Source of the DNA: an uncultured Clostridia bacterium | Lineage (GTDB): Bacteria > Bacillota > Clostridia > Oscillospirales > Acutalibacteraceae | Assembly: GCA_937915775.1 (NCBI GenBank) | Contig: CALGGQ010000184.1 | Location: forward strand, 1-6,230 | DNA length: 6,230 nt | Direction of reading: 5' to 3' | In this document: one piece after another, positions 1 through 5,290 of the stretch | Layout: the number at the start of each line of letters is the position of its first letter | Position numbering within the stretch: the stretch's first letter is position 1 | Made by a program: the position numbers and the translations under genes | The notes under the pieces: generated by a model | What the model was told of the DNA's origin: nothing | Database searches by the model: none | Seen by the model: the letters and a program-made list of their open reading frames with translations, nothing else

Positions 1-1
1 G

Positions 2-760
2 CTCTCCGTCAGCGCGGAATTCACGGTTATCTTTGATAACGGCTGGACGAGTAAGGTGAAAATTCTTTTCTATGAAAAGGATATTAAATTAACGCAGCTG
101 CTCTCATTTCTGGTTGCGCCGGACAAAGCCGGTCAGGACGCCGCCGAAAAACAGAAGGAGGCAAAGCAGGCTAAGAAGGCAGAATCGGCTGTATTTAAGG
201 AAGAACCAAAGCCTGACGCCAAACCGCCCGAGCATCCTGCTGATCCGTCTACAGAGCCGACTCAGACTGTTGCTGAAGCAGTACCCGATGCGTCGACTAT
301 CGCTGACCAACCATCAAAGCAAGCAACGCAAGAAGCGCCGCCTGCCAAGGAGGCTAAGCCGAATTATATTCAGAAGTTGTGGCAGGAGGAAGGTGTTGTC
401 GGCATTATGACACTTGCTTCTAATCTGATAGAAACTGTCAATACCGCCGTATCAACTTTAATGAAAGGTTTGCATATTTACTCATTATATGTTAAAATGA
501 TTATTGGCGGTGGTGATGCGGCGACCATCGGCGAAAAATTCGGTGCTGTTTGCGGTTGGTATTATCCGCTTAAAGGTATCATCTTAAATCAGAGGAAGGT
601 AGACCAATACGATGATTTGATTATTCCCGATTTCATTGCACCGCGCAGCGAATATGAATTTCAGCTGATTGGCAGTATCAGCGTCGGGCTGCTGCTGAAG
701 GTCGGCTTAAAAGCAGGCAAGGTATTTCTTGTCAACTTCTTAAAAAACAAAAATAATTAA
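2..760 (+). CDS. DUF2953 (YtfI-like) protein, 5'-truncated by window edge
   Basis: The reading frame is open from base 2 to the TAA at 758-760, giving the last 252 residues. The real start lies upstream of the window. The GTG at 56 is in frame but sits inside a continuing beta-rich stretch (AEFTVIFDNGW), so it is not the likely start. Visible parts, numbered within the fragment: a beta-rich segment (1-39); a low-complexity Ala/Pro/Glu/Lys/Gln-rich linker (about 40-121); and a C-terminal part with GGGDAA (169-174), which resembles the conserved GTGDAA-like motif of DUF2953 proteins, then a PDF motif and a hydrophobic end. DUF2953 proteins (B. subtilis YtfI) are membrane-associated proteins of unknown biochemical role, often encoded just before gerW. 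Only 25 nt separate this stop from gerW, so co-transcription is likely. The family call rests on the C-terminal motifs plus the gerW neighbour. The linker is probably poorly conserved. Confidence 0.75.
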   Translation, partial: LSVSAEFTVIFDNGWTSKVKILFYEKDIKLTQLLSFLVAPDKAGQDAAEKQKEAKQAKKAESAVFKEEPKPDAKPPEHPADPSTEPTQTVAEAVPDASTIADQPSKQATQEAPPAKEAKPNYIQKLWQEEGVVGIMTLASNLIETVNTAVSTLMKGLHIYSLYVKMIIGGGDAATIGEKFGAVCGWYYPLKGIILNQRKVDQYDDLIIPDFIAPRSEYEFQLIGSISVGLLLKVGLKAGKVFLVNFLKNKNN

Positions 761-785
761 TTACTTTATATAAGGAGAGGTTACT

Positions 786-1166
786 ATGAAAGAAACTCCG
801 GTTAACAGAATTATGGAATCTACCCTGCAGAAGATGAAGGAAATGGTGGACGTATCCACCATTATCGGTGAGCCGATTGTCACCGGCAGCACTACGCTGA
901 TTCCTGTTTCTAAGGTGCAGTACGGCTTTACCTCAGGCGGTACGGATTTACCGTCAAAGGGTAATGCAGAACTGTTCGGCGGCGCAGGTGGCGGCGGTAT
1001 CTCTATCACACCTGTTGCCTTTATCGTCATTGAAGGCGGCAAGTGCAGAATGATGCAGATTAATAACTACACCTCCTCTGCTGACCGTGCTATTGCGATG
1101 ATTCCCGAACTGGTTGACAAGCTTACCGAGCTGATCAGCGCCAAGGAGGAAGCGCCTGCAGAATAA
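786..1166 (+). CDS. gerW: GerW/YtfJ family sporulation protein
   Basis: This gene encodes 126 residues from an ATG preceded by a strong ribosome binding site (AAGGAGAGG, 772-780). Family hallmarks are visible in order: an N-terminal amphipathic helix (about 4-22), GEPI (28-31), TTLIPVSKVQYGF (36-48), a glycine-rich FGGAGGGGISITP segment (64-76), then AFIVIEGGK (78-86). The family is named for B. subtilis GerW (YtfJ), a forespore-made protein needed for normal germination responses. Its molecular activity is not established. The length is slightly shorter than typical homologues (about 150 aa), with a short acidic tail (EEAPAE). It follows the DUF2953 gene closely, the classic ytfI-ytfJ pairing, which supports both calls. 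The 25-nt gap upstream has no room for a promoter of its own, so it depends on an upstream promoter outside the window. Confidence 0.92.
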   Translation: MKETPVNRIMESTLQKMKEMVDVSTIIGEPIVTGSTTLIPVSKVQYGFTSGGTDLPSKGNAELFGGAGGGGISITPVAFIVIEGGKCRMMQINNYTSSADRAIAMIPELVDKLTELISAKEEAPAE

Positions 1167-1180
1167 CTAATAATTAACAC

Positions 1181-1213
1181 AATCACCTGCATATCATTGT
1201 GTGGGTGATTCTT
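1181..1213 (+). promoter_or_regulatory. Hairpin covering the carboxypeptidase ribosome binding site (or weak terminator)
   Basis: AATCACC (1181-1187) pairs perfectly with GGTGATT (1204-1210), plus a T1188-G1203 wobble. The following bases are CTTTTG, a poor U-tract, so it could be a weak terminator after gerW. The 3' arm contains GGTGAT, which is complementary to the AUCACC of the 16S rRNA 3' end and sits 4 nt before the TTG at 1214, so the stem would bury the likely ribosome binding site. A second perfect 7-bp pairing, ACACAAT (1177-1183) with ATTGTGT (1196-1202), uses three of the same bases and would leave GGTGAT free. The pairings are seen in the sequence; the regulatory role is inferred. 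Confidence 0.4.
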
Positions 1214-2233
1214 TTGTTACGAAAAATAATCGGTCTGACAGTCTGTTTCCTACTCCTGCTGTGCTGCAGCGCATATGCGTTTGAATACAACGTGAGCGCG
1301 CAGTGTGCCGTTTTGATGGACGCGGCAACAGGTGAGGTGCTGTATGAAAAAAACGCTGAAACGGAGCATCCGATGGCGTCTACGACAAAGATTATGACCT
1401 GCCTGCTCGCCTGCGAAAGCGGAAAGCTTGGCAAGGCGGTTACCGTTACGGATGAGATGCTGCACGGTCTGGAGGGAACATCGCTCGATTTGACAGTAGG
1501 TGACAGCATTACACTTTATGATTTGGTGCAGGGCGCGATTTTGGAATCGGGAAACGACGCCGCGAACGCGATTGCAGTTTATCTCGGCGGCAGTACGGCT
1601 CAGTTTGCTGAGATGATGAATGAACGTGCCAAAGCCATCGGTATGGTGCATACGCTGTTTGTCACACCTTCAGGGCTCGATGAAGGAGAGCATCATACAA
1701 CAGCATATGATATGGCGCTGCTGGCTGCTGAAGCACTGAAGAACGGCACCTTTGCTGCCATTTGTGATACTGCAGACGCGGTTATCACTGTCAATGGAAC
1801 ACCGAAAGCGATTACCAATCACAATAAATTATTAAAGGTTTCGGGCGGCTTCACCGGCGTGAAAACCGGCTTCACAAAGAAAGCCGGCAGATGCCTTGTC
1901 AGCTCCTATTGCTATCACGGCAGCACGATGATTTGCGTAACGCTCAACGCACCGAACGACTGGGACGACCATATCAATTTAATCAATCAGGCTAAGAAAG
2001 AATATACAATTTATTCCGATAGCGATACACTGACGATTCCGACTGCCGAGGCAGGTCTGTCGAGCGTACCGTGCACTTATCATTACAGCATCGCAGCGCT
2101 TGACATTGTGGATTGTAAACTCTATTATTATCCGTTTCTGTATGCACCATATACAGCGGGTAATACCGTCGGATACGTTGAAATCATCAGCGACGGCAAG
2201 GTTATCGGAAAAACAGATATCATCATTCAGTAA
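1214..2233 (+). CDS. Secreted serine D-alanyl-D-alanine carboxypeptidase (peptidase S11, DacB/DacF type)
   Basis: Penicillin-binding D,D-carboxypeptidases remove the terminal D-Ala of peptidoglycan stem peptides outside the membrane, limiting cross-linking; sporulation versions tune the spore cortex. With the TTG start the protein has 339 residues. All three active-site motifs are present: S56-T-T-K59 (SxxK), S112-G-N114 (SxN) and K217-T-G219 (KTG, within GVKTGFT). A signal peptide (about 1-22: basic RK, Leu/Cys-rich core, cleavage after AYA) is clear. The region beyond about residue 265 fits the beta-rich PBP5 C-terminal domain (ending VGYVEIISDGKVIGKT). The usual C-terminal amphipathic anchor is not evident. 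Start choice: TTG 1214 gives a normal signal peptide (MLRKIIG) and has GGTGAT just upstream. The alternative GTG 1199 adds five residues but has no ribosome binding site. The neighbours gerW and rluB suggest a sporulation role. Which dac paralogue this is cannot be decided here. Confidence 0.9.
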   Translation: MLRKIIGLTVCFLLLLCCSAYAFEYNVSAQCAVLMDAATGEVLYEKNAETEHPMASTTKIMTCLLACESGKLGKAVTVTDEMLHGLEGTSLDLTVGDSITLYDLVQGAILESGNDAANAIAVYLGGSTAQFAEMMNERAKAIGMVHTLFVTPSGLDEGEHHTTAYDMALLAAEALKNGTFAAICDTADAVITVNGTPKAITNHNKLLKVSGGFTGVKTGFTKKAGRCLVSSYCYHGSTMICVTLNAPNDWDDHINLINQAKKEYTIYSDSDTLTIPTAEAGLSSVPCTYHYSIAALDIVDCKLYYYPFLYAPYTAGNTVGYVEIISDGKVIGKTDIIIQ

Positions 2234-2242
2234 GGTAACATT

Positions 2243-2995
2243 ATGGCAAATAAAAACGAAGTAAGATTACAGAAGTTTATGGCGGAGCAGGGGATTGCTT
2301 CGCGCAGAAAAAGCGAAGAGCTGATTGCAGCGGGCAAGGTGAAGGTAAACGGTCACGTTGCCCAAATCGGCGATAAGATTAATCCTTATAAGGATTTGGT
2401 GACTGTCCGCGGCGAGAAGGTAACGCACGTCAAAAAGCGTAAAATGGTGTATCTGATGCTCCATAAGCCGCGCGGCTATGTCACGACGGTGTCTGATGAA
2501 CGCGGACGTAAAACCGTGATGGATTTAATTCCGGACATCAAGGAGCGTGTTTATCCCGTCGGCAGGCTGGACAAGGACAGCGAGGGCTTGCTGCTTCTCA
2601 CCAATGACGGCGTGTTCACCAACTGTATGACGCACCCGTCGCACGAATATGCCAAGGTTTACCGCGTAACCGTCCGTCCGTCTGTCTCGGACGAAGCGCT
2701 CTATAACCTCAGAAACGGCATTGAAATCGACGGCAGAAAAACCGCTCCCTGCGAGGTGACGATTCTTGCACAGGAGGAGGGGCGCGTCGTGCTGGAATTC
2801 ATTCTCCACGAGGGCAGAAACCGCGAAATCCGTAAGATGTGCGAAAGTCAGGGGCTTGAGGTTGCCAGACTGAAACGAACGGCAATCGGATCTCTCAAAC
2901 TCGGTATGCTGCCGCAGGGGCAGTACCGTGAGCTTTCCGAGCAGGAGGTCAAAAAGCTTCTCCGTTCCGCAGGACACAAGGATAAAGCAGATTAG
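2243..2995 (+). CDS. rluB: 23S rRNA pseudouridine synthase RluB (RsuA/RluB/E/F family)
   Basis: This enzyme isomerises a specific uridine in 23S rRNA to pseudouridine during ribosome assembly in the cytoplasm. The 250-residue protein has an N-terminal S4 RNA-binding domain (about 7-60, RLQKFMAEQGIASRRKSEELI) and a catalytic domain. The domain contains the family signature VGRLDKDSEGLLLLTNDG (106-123), in which D110 is the catalytic aspartate. Further conserved blocks are LHKPRGYV (73-80), EGRNREIRKM (190-199) and LKRTAIGSLKLG (210-221). The ATG lies 9 nt after the carboxypeptidase stop. Its ribosome binding site (AAGG, 2232-2235) overlaps that stop codon, so the two genes are probably translationally coupled. 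Carboxypeptidase and rluB are also near each other in Bacillus (dacB-spmA-spmB-rluB); spmA and spmB are absent here. The length is normal for the family. RluB is preferred over RsuA because of the gene neighbourhood. Confidence 0.93.
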   Translation: MANKNEVRLQKFMAEQGIASRRKSEELIAAGKVKVNGHVAQIGDKINPYKDLVTVRGEKVTHVKKRKMVYLMLHKPRGYVTTVSDERGRKTVMDLIPDIKERVYPVGRLDKDSEGLLLLTNDGVFTNCMTHPSHEYAKVYRVTVRPSVSDEALYNLRNGIEIDGRKTAPCEVTILAQEEGRVVLEFILHEGRNREIRKMCESQGLEVARLKRTAIGSLKLGMLPQGQYRELSEQEVKKLLRSAGHKDKAD

Positions 2996-3003
2996 TTTGT
3001 CAG

Positions 3004-3029
3004 AAACACAGCTTTGGCTGTGTTTTTTT
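3004..3029 (+). terminator. Rho-independent terminator of the rluB cluster
   Basis: AAACACAGC (3004-3012) pairs perfectly with GCTGTGTTT (3017-3025) around a TTTG loop, and the T-run continues to 3029. It starts 9 nt after the rluB stop and closes the DUF2953-gerW-carboxypeptidase-rluB transcript. Confidence 0.92.
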
Positions 3030-3030
3030 A

Positions 3031-3059
3031 TTGACTGCCATATCTTTTAATGTTATAAT
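3031..3059 (+). promoter_or_regulatory. Strong sigma-A promoter with extended -10, upstream of the NlpC/P60 leader
   Basis: The -35 box is TTGACT (3031-3036), the spacer is exactly 17 bp, and the -10 box is TATAAT (3054-3059), preceded by a TGn extended -10 (TGT, 3051-3053). The predicted transcription start is around 3066, at or next to the first base of the long inverted repeat. Only one base separates the promoter from the upstream terminator T-run, so the unit is cleanly insulated. Confidence 0.88.
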
Positions 3060-3065
3060 ACAAGT

Positions 3066-3244
3066 GCGATACAAATTTGAATATGTATTTCTGTTTGAGA
3101 AAGAATAAGTGTGTGTTTTTATTTGATAAAAATGCATGCTCTTATTTGGTATGTAGATACGCACTTGTCTTTCTGCAATATTCAAATTTGTGTCGCAGCA
3201 TTGAGCATTGCGTTTTTGGCGCAGCTTGATGCTGCGCATTTTTT
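3066..3244 (+). ncRNA. Structured 5' leader or small RNA upstream of the NlpC/P60 gene (unknown class)
   Basis: From the predicted start, GCGATACAAATTTGAATAT (3066-3084) pairs with 3178-3196 over 19 consecutive positions, with one wobble (T3070-G3192) and otherwise Watson-Crick. Nested inside are AGAAAG (3098-3103) with CTTTCT (3169-3174), a hairpin at 3108-3140 with 15 pairs including four consecutive-region G-U pairs around a TTG loop, and a small GTAT/ATAC hairpin (3149-3160). The RNA then runs into a strong terminator hairpin ending in six Ts (3239-3244). The fold was derived by eye. It could be a riboswitch-like attenuator leader or a free-standing RNA of about 179 nt with leaky termination. 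I do not see the conserved bases of the ydaO (c-di-AMP), GEMM (c-di-GMP) or T-box classes. No known family is recognised. Confidence 0.55.
3194..3244 (+). terminator. Intrinsic terminator inside the 5' leader (attenuator candidate)
   Basis: Two competing folds both end just before TTTTTT (3239-3244). The short one is GCGCAGC (3219-3225) with GCTGCGC (3231-3237), a perfect 7-bp GC-rich stem with loop TTGAT. The long one pairs 3194-3206 with 3224-3236 (13 bp, two G-U) and, after a two-base bulge, TGCG (3209-3212) with CGCA (3220-3223). The long form also uses 3194-3196, which belong to the leader's closing stem. Only 12 nt lie between the T-run and the ribosome binding site of the next gene, so no promoter fits downstream and the mRNA must read through this structure. 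Confidence 0.8.
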
Positions 3245-3271
3245 ATTATTAACTTTAAAGGAGAGAAAGAA

Positions 3272-5185
3272 ATGAAAAAAGTTTTATCTGTTTTATTGTC
3301 AATGGTAATGCTCTTTACCTTGTCTGTAGGACTAAGCATTACTGCTGAAGCGGCAACGCCCGATGAAATTGTCGCTTTTGCAAAGCAGCAGTTAGGTAAA
3401 CCATATGTTCTTAATACCCACGGTCCTAATACCTTTGACTGTTACGGATTAGTATATTATGTTTATACGCAAAAAGGTATTAAAGGTATGTCAACTGCTT
3501 CATCTGAGTATTGGAGCAATCCAGGTAAATTCGGCACAAAGATAACCGGTGATGCAAATGCTAAAAAAGGGTACATTTGTGTTTGGAGTGGTCATGTTGG
3601 TATTTGCATCGGTGATGGTAAAGTAGTAAACGCATTAAATGCCAGTAGAGGCGTCTGTACAATAAAAATTACAGATTATGTCAATTCTAAAGGAACCTTA
3701 AATCCGTCTCATTTCTATATTGATGTAAATGGCGTTACAGATACTACTAATTATACCGTTACCTTTGATAAAAACGGCGGCGATGCGGTATCCAAGAGCA
3801 GCATGACGGTTAACGCTAACAGCGCAATGAATGCGGATATTCCTTCTGCTGTCAAAAGCGGTTATGTTTTTGACGGATGGTATACGAGCGCAAGCGGTGG
3901 CAGTCGATTTTTAAGCAGTGACAAGGTCACTAAGAATATGACGCTCTATGCACAGTGGGTAAAAAGCGATCCAAATGTGCTGAAGGTCGGAGATATTGTC
4001 AGAATATATAGCCAAAAGTCTCTTTCAACGGGATCATATCGCTATTTTACGGCAAGCTCAGGCGAAATACGTTCCGTTATTTCATTGCAAGATGCGCAAA
4101 GCGCTGCGAAACAATTTTTTAGAGTAACTGGAATTGATGAAAACGGCTTCTATTCATTTGAATGTATGGACGGATACAATGCACTTGACGTTGATACCAC
4201 AAATGGTCGCTATCAGAATAAAAATAAACTCCAGGTTTATACGCCGAAGGACCATCAAGCACAGAAATTTGGAATTGTTCAACGAAGCGGAAATATCTAT
4301 TCAATCCATAATGTGTACAGCGGCATCGCCTTGGATTGCACAGGTAATACGGTTGATGCAGGCACCGTTATTCAACAATACTATTATAATGGAGCAACAA
4401 ATCAGAATTTCTTATTTATGGATTGTAATACGCAGTATCAAGCCATCTGCTCTCATAATTATCAGGTGATGAGTACAATACCCTCCACCTGTAAGGTATT
4501 CGGTTCCAAAAAATCCGTTTGCAGCATTTGCGGCAAGGAAAAAATAGAATACTTACCGTTAGCTTCTCACAATTATCAAACCGTGGTGACAAAGGCCACC
4601 ATGACTGCGGATGGCTCCATTGTCGAAAAATGCTCTGTTTGCGGCGATATTCGTTCCTCCAAATCCATCAGTCGCATTGCCTCTATTAAAATGTCGCATA
4701 TTGATTATTCCTACAGAGCGAAAGAGATTAAACCGACAGTTACTGTAAGAGACAGTAATGGGAATATTATTAATTCCTCCAATTATACGCTTTCTTATGC
4801 AAATAATACGCAGGTAGGCAAGGGCACTGTTACAATTACCTTTAAGGGCAATTACAGCGGCAGCAAAGTCAGAAGATTCAATATTCTGCCAAAAAGAATC
4901 ACCGTCAGCAGCGTTTCCGCCGGTAAAAACAGCATTACCTGGAAGTGGAATAAAGTGGATAATGTTACCGGCTATCAGATTCGTTACTGGAAAAAAGGCG
5001 ATTTTGCCCATGCGAAAATCACAAAGATTAAGAATCCGAACCAGCTGAGCCGTACCATTAAAAAGCTGAGCCGTGATACGGATTATTATTACAATATCAG
5101 AACCTACAAAACGATTACCTATAACGGTGAAAAGAAAGCGTTTGTCGGCTTCTGGTCACATACGGAACATATCAAAACAAAATAA
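3272..5185 (+). CDS. Secreted multidomain NlpC/P60 peptidoglycan peptidase with lectin and adhesion-type domains
   Basis: This 637-residue protein starts at an ATG with ribosome binding site AAAGGAG (3257-3263), 8 nt upstream. Domains in order: signal peptide (1-27, cleavage after AEA); NlpC/P60 peptidase (about 30-150) with nucleophile C57 in DCYGLV, H108 in SGHVGICIGDG and N120 as the likely third polar residue; an InlB-type B-repeat (161-229, ending FDGWYTSASGG...LYAQW); a ricin-type beta-trefoil lectin (about 236-384, with LDVD and LDCT plus QKF and NQNF positions); a duplicated Cys/His module (393-463); an Ig-like region (about 466-538, YTLSYANN...GKGTVTITFKGNYSG); and a fibronectin III-like domain (543-635). 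NlpC/P60 enzymes usually cleave D-Glu to diamino-acid bonds in cell-wall peptides. Having DCYG where DCSG is typical, and lacking a clear PGDLVF motif, marks a divergent member. No sortase motif or C-terminal membrane segment is seen, so it is probably released or wall-bound through its repeats. It is monocistronic, and its codon use looks more AT-rich than its neighbours'. Confidence 0.9.
   Translation: MKKVLSVLLSMVMLFTLSVGLSITAEAATPDEIVAFAKQQLGKPYVLNTHGPNTFDCYGLVYYVYTQKGIKGMSTASSEYWSNPGKFGTKITGDANAKKGYICVWSGHVGICIGDGKVVNALNASRGVCTIKITDYVNSKGTLNPSHFYIDVNGVTDTTNYTVTFDKNGGDAVSKSSMTVNANSAMNADIPSAVKSGYVFDGWYTSASGGSRFLSSDKVTKNMTLYAQWVKSDPNVLKVGDIVRIYSQKSLSTGSYRYFTASSGEIRSVISLQDAQSAAKQFFRVTGIDENGFYSFECMDGYNALDVDTTNGRYQNKNKLQVYTPKDHQAQKFGIVQRSGNIYSIHNVYSGIALDCTGNTVDAGTVIQQYYYNGATNQNFLFMDCNTQYQAICSHNYQVMSTIPSTCKVFGSKKSVCSICGKEKIEYLPLASHNYQTVVTKATMTADGSIVEKCSVCGDIRSSKSISRIASIKMSHIDYSYRAKEIKPTVTVRDSNGNIINSSNYTLSYANNTQVGKGTVTITFKGNYSGSKVRRFNILPKRITVSSVSAGKNSITWKWNKVDNVTGYQIRYWKKGDFAHAKITKIKNPNQLSRTIKKLSRDTDYYYNIRTYKTITYNGEKKAFVGFWSHTEHIKTK
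4451..4663 (+). repeat. Tandem HxY...CSxCG module within the NlpC/P60 protein
   Basis: Two copies of the same module lie at residues 394-424 and 432-464. Each begins SHNYQ and reaches a CSxCG knuckle about 22 residues later (CSICG 417-421; CSVCG 454-458). At DNA level, the 14 bases at 4451 and at 4565 differ at one position. Copy 1 carries an extra Cys at 407 that copy 2 lacks. The spacing suggests a small metal-binding or disulphide-linked fold, as seen in secreted Firmicute proteins. Metal binding is inferred only. Confidence 0.6.
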
Positions 5186-5194
5186 TTTATCATT

Positions 5195-5223
5195 AAACAG
5201 TCGCTTTTTGCGGCTGTTTTTTT
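5195..5223 (+). terminator. Rho-independent terminator of the NlpC/P60 gene
   Basis: AAACAGTCGC (5195-5204) pairs with GCGGCTGTTT (5210-5219) over 10 bp with one G-U, around a TTTTT loop. The T-run continues to 5223. It begins 9 nt after the stop codon at 5183-5185. Confidence 0.92.
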
Positions 5224-5252
5224 ATCTGAAAACAGTGAAATAAGGATTGATA

Positions 5253-5281
5253 TTGACATCTTTTCGTGATAAAATCATAAT
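5253..5281 (+). promoter_or_regulatory. Sigma-A promoter of the carboxyltransferase gene
   Basis: The -35 box is a perfect TTGACA (5253-5258). A 17-bp spacer leads to CATAAT (5276-5281), five of six matches to the -10 consensus. The predicted start is near 5288, giving a leader of about 38 nt. Together with the terminator just upstream, this makes the downstream gene an independent transcription unit. Confidence 0.82.
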
Positions 5282-5290
5282 AGCAAAATT

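Noticed and set aside
114..410. Plus-strand 98-codon frame rich in Arg/Leu, and the minus-strand frame 104-310
   Set aside because: Both overlap the low-complexity linker of the DUF2953 gene. Their composition is a by-product of its biased codons, and neither has a ribosome binding site.
1199..1213. GTG at 1199 as the carboxypeptidase start
   Set aside because: It has no ribosome binding site and lies inside a hairpin. TTG at 1214 has GGTGAT upstream and gives a standard signal peptide. GTG 1199 remains possible.
1183..1651. Minus-strand frames across the carboxypeptidase gene (1183-1509, 1250-1651)
   Set aside because: They are antisense shadows of a gene with all three catalytic motifs, and the translations resemble no known family.
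3095..3123. Second promoter within the leader (TTGAGA, 17 bp, TTTATT)
   Set aside because: It is a weak -10 match inside predicted helices. Even if real, it lies upstream of the terminator and would not bypass it.
3060..3196. Invertible promoter (phase-variable switch) flanked by the 19-bp inverted repeat
   Set aside because: The strong promoter lies outside the repeat, the 93-bp interior has no convincing promoter on either strand, and no recombinase gene is near.
3066..3244. 6S RNA
   Set aside because: Length and paired ends are roughly right, but the helices are AU-rich, there is no clear open-promoter-like central bubble, and the RNA leads straight into an ORF with a good ribosome binding site.
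3066..3244. Known riboswitches of cell-wall genes (ydaO c-di-AMP, GEMM c-di-GMP) or a T-box
   Set aside because: The conserved core bases of these classes are not visible, and there is no T-box motif before the terminator.
3000..3339. Minus-strand frames 3000-3239 and 3142-3339
   Set aside because: They run through two terminators and the inverted repeat, have no ribosome binding site, and read as shadows of the AT-rich leader.
4119..5011. Frames 4134-4469 (+), 4119-4304 (-) and 4559-5011 (-)
   Set aside because: They lie inside the well-supported NlpC/P60 multidomain gene and have no ribosome binding site or recognisable domain.
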